Below are positions 8,237 to 14,849 of a stretch of 28,616 nucleotides of DNA, in pieces (positions within the stretch are counted from its first letter, which is position 1; each line of letters opens with the position of its first letter). Position numbers and translations under genes: made by a program. The notes beneath the pieces were generated by a model. It was given only the letters and a program-made list of their open reading frames with translations, ran no database searches and was not told the DNA's origin. Where the stretch lies: the NCBI GenBank assembly GCA_905221605.1, contig CAJNDS010001214.1, positions 1-28,616 of the forward strand. Reading direction: 5' to 3'. The stretch is from Symbiodinium natans. Its lineage: Eukaryota > Sar > Dinophyceae > Suessiales > Symbiodiniaceae.

Positions 8237-10914
8237 GTCGTCGACGATGAGCTCGCAGTTTCCACCCTCATTGGTGCCAAGCGAGGTTCACGATCATCTT
8301 GTCCAGGAGGGTCCCTACGTCCCATCCATGGCAACGCCGGCAATGGTGCCTCTTCCACCACCACCCTTCGGTCCCAGTACAGGAGATACTCCACCCTTCC
8401 AAGGAACATGTTGTACACCTGGACGACCACCAACTCCTCCCAGTCCAACGTGTTCTCAGGCGTGGGGTCCACCACCGGAAACTCCTGCACATCCATGATG
8501 GTGACCAAATGCCTTCGGAATCCGTCCTCCGTGACCATGTAGACCTCAGGCTCAGTCTCCCAATCTTTCATGCTGTTGTACACCAACATTGGCACCACCT
8601 CATCTACGGTGTCATCCACGGGCAAAATCTCTCTCCACTGTCCACGAAAGGCGTCAATCACCTCTTGCCCACTGTGAACGTCCGCTTCCCATCGTTCGTA
8701 CTCATCCTCTTGAAGCCTCACAAACCTGGTGATCAGTTCCATCCTTCGATTCACCGGCTGAAGTGGTAAGGCATGAGGATTCGGTCCCGTGAACTTGTTC
8801 AAGCGAACCGAACTGCTGGGATCTCTCGGTTCCTGATCTCTCGATCTAGACCTCTCCCTTGGATTCACCGTGAAGGTGGTATTGTGGGACATGATAGCTC
8901 CCGCTCTCGCTGGACCTGCAGGAACCGTAGAAGCTGCCCCCCGTGGTGGCAGTGCTTGCAACGCTCGAGTCATCTCGCTCTCGTGGATGTACTCCTCCCG
9001 CGTGGCCTCAACCCAGCTCACATAGAGGTACTTGGTGTCTCTCCTAGACTCCACGTAGTACCCAAAGATTGCCGAAGTACCACCGGGGCCATTCCACACC
9101 ATGGTGACCGTTGCCATGTAGATCAACCGATACCGAGGTGATCCAATCACCTGCTCGGTGACTCTCCTCTCCAGCACCGGCTCAGCATCCTCCGACAAGA
9201 TGAGCTCCAAGCGATCCTTTTGCTTCCAGAACTGATAGGCCAGATCCTCCTTCCTAGCAGCCTGGAACACTTGCCTTTCAGTCGGCAATGAGTCCATTCG
9301 CCAATTCACCGTGAACGGCTCAACCTCATGCCCTTCCAAGTACGCTGCCAGGACGTTGACGTCAGTAGTCATTCGCATTGGTTTCAACCGAACCTGCTGC
9401 TGCCCGTCACCACCAGACCCAGTAGCGTGTTGAGGTACTTGGAAGCAACGTTGATCTCCCGAATCACCCGTTGTCTCCTCATCCATGACTTCCTCCGCTG
9501 TGACGAAGCCCAAATCATTCAGCACCTCTTGCTCCTCACTCTTCACCCGGTGGAAGTCCCTGATGGAGTACGCCGCCACCACCAGCCGATTGCCTTCCCA
9601 CTCCTGGGTAGCGTGCCACTTCCTCGGAAGAAACACAATTGGTTGTCTCCCACTACCATCGTCCACAAACTCCTTGATGTGGCCCAACTTCTCCTTCAGC
9701 TCCACTGGGGTTTCACCTTCGGGCACTCCTTCAACCCACAAACCTCCCTTTGTGAACTGAGAAATTGGCACCAGGTACGATGGCTGATGCTTGGAATTGT
9801 GGGAATCACGATGCATCACCGTCTTCGAGTTCTTGAAGATCACGAAGGAATTCCACCTGCTGTCCAAGTGAGCAGTGCGGTTCTCGATGAAGCGATTGAT
9901 CACCCTGGTGACATACGGGAACTTCCGGGTGTTGGCTCGAAGACCACCAATGCCTCCCCGGATGAACGCCCCCGACGACCAGGCCTTCTCTTCCTCCATA
10001 TCCTCACCTGGCCTTTCTTCGCACTTTCGAGGTGCAGGATCTCCTGGAAGTAGCTCGAACAGCTCCTCAACGATCTCCGACGTGATCTCCCACTCCTCGT
10101 ACAAGACCTCGCGAGCAAACGCTTCAGCCTCCGAAACAGCATCACCACCATGCTGCTCCACTTCTTCCAACTCGCCAGACACTGCACGGGCCATACGCGG
10201 TGGACCCTTTCCAGTCAGGCGACGTCGCACAGAACCGTCCCCTCCTCGGCACGGCTCATCCCCTTCATGGGGCGCTAAGGACTCGAAGACACCATCTCCA
10301 GGTTCGACTTCAGGAGGTCCAGGATCCACAAGGGCTGCCTTGGGCTTCACGTTCTTGGTATGCAAAAACGAGTCCTCTGCATACACCAGGTGGCCATCGT
10401 CCACCGAGTTGCTCAAGCCCAGGTACACTCCCTCGACCCATCTAGGCTCAAACTCCCTTCGAACCGTTTTCCCTCCTGAGGCAAAAGGTCTCCGCTTCAC
10501 CATCACCTTAGCTCCAAACGTCGTTGCCAGCTTTGACACCTGTGACAACGCTTTGGCCCGTTGTTGTGCCGCCACTGCTTCAGCTGCACATGGCCAGAAC
10601 TTCAGGTCCAACCTCGCCGATGCCAAGGCTGTCCTAGCTCGCTGCTTGATTGTCTTGATGGCTGCCTCAGCGCCACCATTTCCTTGAGGTATTCCGGGCA
10701 CACTTGTAGTCACCCGAATCGCTTGACCATGCAGCCATTGCACCAAGCCCTTGTTGGTGAACTGTGCTGCCTTGTCCGAGTGGAAACGAAGAACAGGAAG
10801 GTTCAGGTTCCTGAGGTAGAGGACAATTCCCTGCACCACACTGGCCACAGTGCTTCCCTTGATGTCGGCCAGTCCATGTGCAAACAAGAGATTGGCTGCC
10901 TTCGGCGCCTTCAC
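8233..10914 (-). CDS. Integrase C-terminal half plus dioxygenase-like block of copia copy 2
   Basis: This is the longest frame in the window (893 codons, first codon GTG; it continues an upstream frame shifted at a GGGG run near 10945). Residues 41-90 hold the integrase second Asp (VLRFHSDKAAQF, Asp47) and the Glu (GIPQGNGGAEAAIKT, Glu83), a D-35-E spacing. Residues 132-200 resemble the integrase C-terminal region (EPRWVEGVYLGLS). Residues 200-320 are acidic and disordered-looking. Residues about 330-456 form a predicted 2-oxoglutarate/Fe(II) dioxygenase domain, listed separately. Residues 515-660 and 715-860 are two globular-looking, Trp/Tyr-rich regions with no recognised family, separated by an Arg/Ser/Asp-rich linker. 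A 600-residue block between integrase and RT is not part of a normal copia element. Confidence 0.88.
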   Translation of the reverse strand: MKAPKAANLLFAHGLADIKGSTVASVVQGIVLYLRNLNLPVLRFHSDKAAQFTNKGLVQWLHGQAIRVTTSVPGIPQGNGGAEAAIKTIKQRARTALASARLDLKFWPCAAEAVAAQQRAKALSQVSKLATTFGAKVMVKRRPFASGGKTVRREFEPRWVEGVYLGLSNSVDDGHLVYAEDSFLHTKNVKPKAALVDPGPPEVEPGDGVFESLAPHEGDEPCRGGDGSVRRRLTGKGPPRMARAVSGELEEVEQHGGDAVSEAEAFAREVLYEEWEITSEIVEELFELLPGDPAPRKCEERPGEDMEEEKAWSSGAFIRGGIGGLRANTRKFPYVTRVINRFIENRTAHLDSRWNSFVIFKNSKTVMHRDSHNSKHQPSYLVPISQFTKGGLWVEGVPEGETPVELKEKLGHIKEFVDDGSGRQPIVFLPRKWHATQEWEGNRLVVAAYSIRDFHRVKSEEQEVLNDLGFVTAEEVMDEETTGDSGDQRCFQVPQHATGSGGDGQQQVRLKPMRMTTDVNVLAAYLEGHEVEPFTVNWRMDSLPTERQVFQAARKEDLAYQFWKQKDRLELILSEDAEPVLERRVTEQVIGSPRYRLIYMATVTMVWNGPGGTSAIFGYYVESRRDTKYLYVSWVEATREEYIHESEMTRALQALPPRGAASTVPAGPARAGAIMSHNTTFTVNPRERSRSRDQEPRDPSSSVRLNKFTGPNPHALPLQPVNRRMELITRFVRLQEDEYERWEADVHSGQEVIDAFRGQWREILPVDDTVDEVVPMLVYNSMKDWETEPEVYMVTEDGFRRHLVTIMDVQEFPVVDPTPENTLDWEELVVVQVYNMFLGRVEYLLYWDRRVVVEEAPLPALPWMGRRDPPGQDDREPRLAPMRVETASSSSTT
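9547..9927 (-). other. Predicted 2OG-Fe(II) dioxygenase domain (TET/JBP-like appearance)
   Basis: Within the 893-codon frame, residues 330-456 carry the metal and cosubstrate signature of the double-stranded beta-helix dioxygenases. H368-R-D370 lies in TVMHRDSHN (9805-9813), with F-x-x-GGLWVEG at 387-396. The distal histidine is H434 in RKWHATQEWEGNR (9613-9615), and R443 follows nine residues later as the likely 2-oxoglutarate ligand. The order N-x-x-HxD-x-x-N, GG-L, pG/vfl, H-x-x-x-x-W-x-G-x-R-x-x-x-x-x-Y is what I recall for the TET/JBP family, whose members oxidise methyl groups of 5-methylcytosine or thymine in DNA. All ligand residues appear intact, so the domain may be catalytic. AlkB-like or protein-hydroxylase relatives share HxD...H...R and are the main alternatives. 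Confidence 0.65.
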
Positions 10915-10936
10915 ATCCTCCGGAATTTCTCTTGGC

Positions 10937-11392
10937 CTAGTCCCCTATCTCCTTATCAGGGTCTTCAGCCTGCTCTGGATCAGGTACAGGACCATCATCA
11001 AGTAGATCCGGCTCGTAGTCATCCCAGTCGATCCCCTCCTCTTCGACCAAACCAACACCACCTCCTTCGTCTTCGGCAAACGGATCTGCTTCACCCTCAG
11101 GCACCTCCACCTCAGGGTCATCCGCAGTCTCCTCCAGCTCGTTGGTGATGTAGGACTCCGGCAAAGTGTACTTCGCGACCAGCATGTAGCGAAGATTGCG
11201 GTTTCGCTCCTGACGCCCCCTTCCATGTGGGTTTACCCCCAAGGTGCGGAAGGGGCCAGCGATATCGATGTTCAGGACAAACAAACTCGGGTGGGATTTC
11301 GCCGGTGCTGATGTCCTGTCGCACCGTACGTGGTGCATTGCAAGCAGTCTCTTCGTACCGGGTAGTGACCCGATTTGACGTGGTCTCGCCAC
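10937..11392 (-). CDS. Integrase core N-terminal part with acidic insert
   Basis: This 151-codon frame holds the first integrase catalytic Asp in FVLNIDIAGPFRTLG (Asp43, 11264-11266), followed by NLRYMLVAKYTLP, a beta-strand pair of the RNase H-like core. From residue 85 to the stop (10940-11140) it is almost wholly acidic and Pro/Gly-rich, with no similarity to the usual copia core between the first and second Asp. The stop TAG near 10937 follows a GGGG run. Removing one G from that run would join this frame to the next, which carries the second Asp and the Glu. The upstream HHCC zinc site is in a third frame, so the integrase is spread over three frames. Confidence 0.8.
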   Translation of the reverse strand: MARPRQIGSLPGTKRLLAMHHVRCDRTSAPAKSHPSLFVLNIDIAGPFRTLGVNPHGRGRQERNRNLRYMLVAKYTLPESYITNELEETADDPEVEVPEGEADPFAEDEGGGVGLVEEEGIDWDDYEPDLLDDGPVPDPEQAEDPDKEIGD

Positions 11393-13308
11393 TGCTCCTG
11401 CGACATGGCTCTGAGAGTCGCAGGGTCCACGACAAAGTCACCCCGGGATACCACCTCCAACACCACTCGCTTCAATCCTGAGGCCAAACCACCATCTGAG
11501 ACTTCTCTTCCCATTGGCTCCCCAGGTTGCACCCGCTTGTCCTTCAAGGCCTCCATGTTGTAGTTGGTGATGATCTCGGTAGACCTCGTCACTGCCAATC
11601 CAAGTGCTCCTTGATCACAAAGCACCCGGTCCATTGCAGTCGCCACCAAGAACCTTTCCCCCAACCTCACTTGCTGCTGCCCATAGCTGTACTCACCCCA
11701 GTTCAGGTTTCGCTCTGGACCAGACCACACAAAACCAGTCTTCTCTTCAGGGTGCTTCGACGCTAGCCTCGCCAAGCAGTACAGCAACTTCACCTGGGCA
11801 GACTTCACAAAGACGGCCTCATCCTGAGCAGGCCCATGTGCCCCACCGGCCACAATGCATTTCAGCTTGCCCTTGACCGCAGCCCATAGCAAGGCCTGGT
11901 AGACATCCTGCTCAATGTTACCAGCCGCCTTCAACACCATACGTCCCTCCTGCTCCAAGACCTTCAGGAAGCCATCCTCGTTCTCATGGGCAGGAAGGTG
12001 CAGGATCCACTCGGGCGCCTGCAAGAAGGACTTCTTGACCCGTCGAGGAAGTGGAAGAGCCTTCAGGTAGTCCCAACCCTTTGCCAGGTTCAGCTCCACA
12101 CACAGCCTTGTCCTCAAAGCCTCAAATACCTCCCCAAACACAGGCCCCATCAACGCCTTCCAGAGAGCATTTCTCGATCCTGAAGCCACATAGTCGTCAA
12201 AATTCGTAGTCCACGGTGCAGTGTTAGCGCCCACCTTCAGGGCCTCCAACTTCATCTGCAAGGTTTGCACCTCATCCCGAAACTCTTGAAGCTTGGCGTT
12301 CTCCACCTGCTCGATGATCTTGTCCGCCTCTGCCATGGTGAGCTCCGGACATCCAGCCTTCACGCTGGTTCGCAGCACCCCAAGTGTTGGGTGCACAATC
12401 TTCAAGCCCTTTCGTCCCCAAGATATCTCGCAACCAGCACGAACGAGGTCTCCCATGGGCAACAAAGGCTGAGTCATTGTAGACGGTGTGAGTATAGATC
12501 CCGCTGGCGTCTGGTAGAGCTGAGTCCTCTCGTTGTTGGCCAGCACCACACTCACCTGGTTTGCATCCTGAAGCTCATGAGGATCTCGAGGTTGTCGAAG
12601 AATGTTCGTAGCCCCAGAGTCAATGAGCACCGTTGGCACATCCAGCTCTGCCTTGAACATCCGAGGATCTCCTCCACGAGGTCGCACCACCACGTCTTCA
12701 ACCCTCAAGGCTCTCAACCGAAGCTCATCCAGCTGCCTCTGGATCGATGCCAATCCTGGATGTCCTCCTCCAGCTCCTTCTCCCACCAAAGACCTCAGAG
12801 CTTGTACTGCATCAGTCATCGCAGACTGGAGCTCAGGGTTGGGACTCGACGCTGAGGTTGTAGTGGACATCGGTGATGTCGGCTGTGGTTCCGGTTCCGA
12901 CACCATGCTTCTAGCTGCAGGCTCCTCCTTCGCCCGGCTCGGTTGGCTGTGGCCTCCACCACCGCCCTTTCCACCTGTAGAGCTCGAAGGTCTCGACGCC
13001 AAGGCCTTCGTTGGACAATCCGCCGCTATGTGTCCTTCACCTCCACATTCAAGGCAACGCCCACGCTTGGAGATCCCTTCGAAGGAGTGCTTGAAGCGAC
13101 ACGTTTTTCCTCGGCGACATCCTTCAGGACTTTTGGCGAACCACGGACAGATCTTCTGCTCGCCATCCTTTCCCTTTCCAAAGGCTTCTTTTCCTTTGCC
13201 CTTTCCTCTCTCTTTCCTTGCCCTTGCCCTTGTCCCGATCCTTGTCCTTGTCGCGGTCTGTAGCCCCATCCTCCACCTGCATAGGCTTGGCCTTAGGCTC
13301 TGCGCCAC
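11272..13308 (-). CDS. Nucleocapsid zinc fingers, aspartic protease and methyltransferase-like domain
   Basis: The 678-codon frame begins in a Lys/Arg/Gly-rich stretch continuing Gag. Residues 54-74 form a CCCH finger (C-x9-C-x5-C-x3-H) and residues 85-98 a CCHC knuckle (C-x2-C-x4-H-x4-C), both RNA-binding types. The protease active site is VLIDSGATNIL (Asp230, 12619-12621). It is a retropepsin-like enzyme that would cleave the polyprotein. Residues about 360-590 form a Rossmann-like region, listed separately. Residues 643-658 carry the integrase zinc site H-x4-H-x6-C-x2-C (11335-11382) just before the frame ends at TAA 11272-11274. The integrase core continues in another frame after a shift near 11300. 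A copia Gag-protease normally lacks the CCCH finger and the Rossmann-like insertion. Confidence 0.88.
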   Translation of the reverse strand: MAQSLRPSLCRWRMGLQTATRTRIGTRARARKERGKGKGKEAFGKGKDGEQKICPWFAKSPEGCRRGKTCRFKHSFEGISKRGRCLECGGEGHIAADCPTKALASRPSSSTGGKGGGGGHSQPSRAKEEPAARSMVSEPEPQPTSPMSTTTSASSPNPELQSAMTDAVQALRSLVGEGAGGGHPGLASIQRQLDELRLRALRVEDVVVRPRGGDPRMFKAELDVPTVLIDSGATNILRQPRDPHELQDANQVSVVLANNERTQLYQTPAGSILTPSTMTQPLLPMGDLVRAGCEISWGRKGLKIVHPTLGVLRTSVKAGCPELTMAEADKIIEQVENAKLQEFRDEVQTLQMKLEALKVGANTAPWTTNFDDYVASGSRNALWKALMGPVFGEVFEALRTRLCVELNLAKGWDYLKALPLPRRVKKSFLQAPEWILHLPAHENEDGFLKVLEQEGRMVLKAAGNIEQDVYQALLWAAVKGKLKCIVAGGAHGPAQDEAVFVKSAQVKLLYCLARLASKHPEEKTGFVWSGPERNLNWGEYSYGQQQVRLGERFLVATAMDRVLCDQGALGLAVTRSTEIITNYNMEALKDKRVQPGEPMGREVSDGGLASGLKRVVLEVVSRGDFVVDPATLRAMSQEQWRDHVKSGHYPVRRDCLQCTTYGATGHQHRRNPTRVCLS
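11569..12231 (-). other. Degenerate C5-methyltransferase-like Rossmann domain
   Basis: Residues 360-580 of the protease-containing frame read as alternating strands and helices: APEWILHLPAHE (strand 1, where the SAM loop would be), QDVYQALLWAAVKGKLKCIV (helix then strand), AGGAHG where a C5-methyltransferase has its catalytic Pro-Cys, TGFVWSGP where it has Glu-Asn-Val or similar, and LCDQGALGLAVTRSTEIITN near the end. I recall related domains in dinoflagellate copia polyproteins with GGPPC at the catalytic spot; here the cysteine is absent. If the assignment is right, it is a catalytically dead relative that could still bind nucleic acid or act structurally. The assignment rests on motif order only. 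Confidence 0.4.
13015..13149 (-). other. CCCH finger plus CCHC knuckle of Gag
   Basis: ICPWFAKSPEGCRRGKTCRF followed by KH gives C-x9-C-x5-C-x3-H at 13087-13149. CLECGGEGHIAADC gives C-x2-C-x4-H-x4-C at 13015-13056. The CCHC is the normal retroelement nucleocapsid knuckle; a CCCH (Tis11-type) finger next to it is unusual. Both sit between a Lys/Arg-rich stretch and a Ser/Gly linker. Confidence 0.85.
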
Positions 13309-13597
13309 GACTGCTTCCCATCCCCATCACACCTGCCAGCGTCTCCATCTCCGCCTTGAGGTGCTGCTGGTACTGCATGACAGTGGCCAACGTAGGCGAC
13401 GTGTCAACCATCAAAGTGTTCTTGACCAGGGATGTCCTGAATGCAGCGTCTGCATTCTTCTGCAGCACGCCTGCCACAATCACCGACAGCCCTCTAGCCA
13501 AGATCATCGGATCTGGGCAAGTGACAGCGATACCTTGATTGAGCTCGCTGCATCCATCTCTCCCACTGACGCAAGGCCCGCACTGCCTGCTCTGCAT
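13124..13597 (-). CDS. Gag C-terminal capsid part, frame-shifted piece
   Basis: This frame follows the capsid frame after a shift near 13550. From about residue 18 it reads as a helical region (MILARGLSVIVAGVLQKNAD, then FRTSLVKNTLM and TVMQYQQHLKAEMETLAGVM). A run of Lys/Arg/Asp/Gly (DRDKDKDRDKGKGKERER) comes next, and the zinc-finger frame takes over near 13210. The codons before about 13550 are probably shadow. It is part of Gag, not a separate gene. Confidence 0.65.
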   Translation of the reverse strand: MQSRQCGPCVSGRDGCSELNQGIAVTCPDPMILARGLSVIVAGVLQKNADAAFRTSLVKNTLMVDTSPTLATVMQYQQHLKAEMETLAGVMGMGSSRGAEPKAKPMQVEDGATDRDKDKDRDKGKGKERERKGQRKRSLWKGKGWRAEDLSVVRQKS

Positions 13598-14497
13598 CTG
13601 CTGCCTTGGTAGTCTCCGTCAACGACTTCAGGAGGTGCAGCTTCTCGGACTCGCCCCCCGGGCAGTACTGAACATACAGCCGGTAGACGATCTTCACCGC
13701 ACTGCGAGTACACTGCCTCGCCACCAAGTCCCTCCGGACTTCCGGTGCCAATGCTGCCAGCAACATTCCAGCAGCTCGGGCATTGACACGAGCGTACCGC
13801 CCGTCATCCAAATCCATTCCATAGGGCCTTGCATAGCCAACCTCTGGTAGGGCGTACTTGCCACCCACTTCGCGTAGTGCAACGAGACCTCGCTTTTGAC
13901 GGCCTCCCACCAAGCACCACTTCCATCACTGAGGTCTCGCATCGGCCCGTCAATCAGCTCCATCCAGTCTTGAATGACGACCGGGCTATCCTCAGCGCCA
14001 GGAGGATCCAATGCCGGCAAAGCTGCAATCCCAGGCTTCACCTGCTCCGGCTGACCCACCTTCTGGTTCATCATGTTCAGCTGTGCCTGCTGGAGCTGCT
14101 GGATACCTGCGGCCAGCATTCCAACCAGTCCCGGCTGATCTCCGATCCCTCCACCAAACGAGGAACCGCCCACATTTCCAGCCCCAGAACCAGCCGACTG
14201 GTTCGGGCCACGAGTTGCACTCCTCGGCAACTCCCCTGCACTTTGCGGTCCACGTTGAGGAGCTCCAGGAACTTGGCCACCTCCCGACACACCACCACTT
14301 CCAATCTGCTGGTGCCCTCCAGGTAGCTGAAAACCTTGTGGAACTTGAGGAACGCCAGGTAGCTGAGGACCATGTGGACCACGTGGACCTCCCGAAACGC
14401 CAGGTAGCTGAGGACCTTGTAGACCTCCCGAACCACCATGTAGCTGAGGCCCTTGTAGACCTCCCGAAACACCAGGTAGCTGAGGAGGACCTCCCAA
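13494..14497 (-). CDS. Gag central/capsid region in two overlapping frames
   Basis: Frame one (14497-13694) carries the last Gly/Pro/Gln repeats and a Gly/Ser linker. It then has a helical stretch with GMLAAGIQQLQQAQLNMMNQ and the capsid-like IQDWMELIDGPMRDLSDGSG and AWWEAVKSEVSLHYAKW. Near 13840 the coding signal passes to the frame ending at 13494, with DGRYARVNARAAGMLLAALA, VRRDLVARQC and LYVQYCPGGESEKLHLLKSL; this is the type of helical capsid domain seen in copia Gag. The protein would assemble into the virus-like particle. The frame change looks like a single-base indel. Confidence 0.7.
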
Positions 14498-14700
14498 ACC
14501 ACCAAGAAGCTGAGGACCTTGTGGACCTCCCGAAACGCCTGGTAGCTGAGGACCATGTGGACCTCCCGAACCACCAGGAAGCTGAGGACCTTGAGGAATT
14601 CCCGAAACGCCTGGTAGCTGAGGACCATGTGGACCTCCCGAACCACCAGGAAGCTGAGGACCTTGACAAACTTGAGGAACGCCAGCTCCAGAAAGACCAC
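14315..14700 (-). repeat. 36-bp tandem repeat encoding a 12-residue Gly/Pro/Gln motif in Gag
   Basis: About ten imperfect 36-bp units (plus strand GTAGCTGAGGACCTTGTAGA...) encode variants of GPQLPGVSGGPQ on the minus strand. Units differ mostly by synonymous or Pro/Gly, Val/Gly and Gln/His changes, and at least one is shortened. The repeat is stop-free in several frames. The encoded protein would be collagen- or elastin-like and disordered, lying between the Gag N-terminal part and the capsid region. Confidence 0.85.
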
Positions 14701-14849
14701 CTTGTGCTCAGATGTCCCGTGAAGTGAGCTACCTCCTCCATGAGGTACTCCGTGAAGTGGATCATCCCCTGGCACCTGAGGACCTCCTGGAACTCGACCA
14801 ACTCCCTGCTCGGCCTTGCCCCCAGACTGTCTCCCAAAACCAGCATTCA

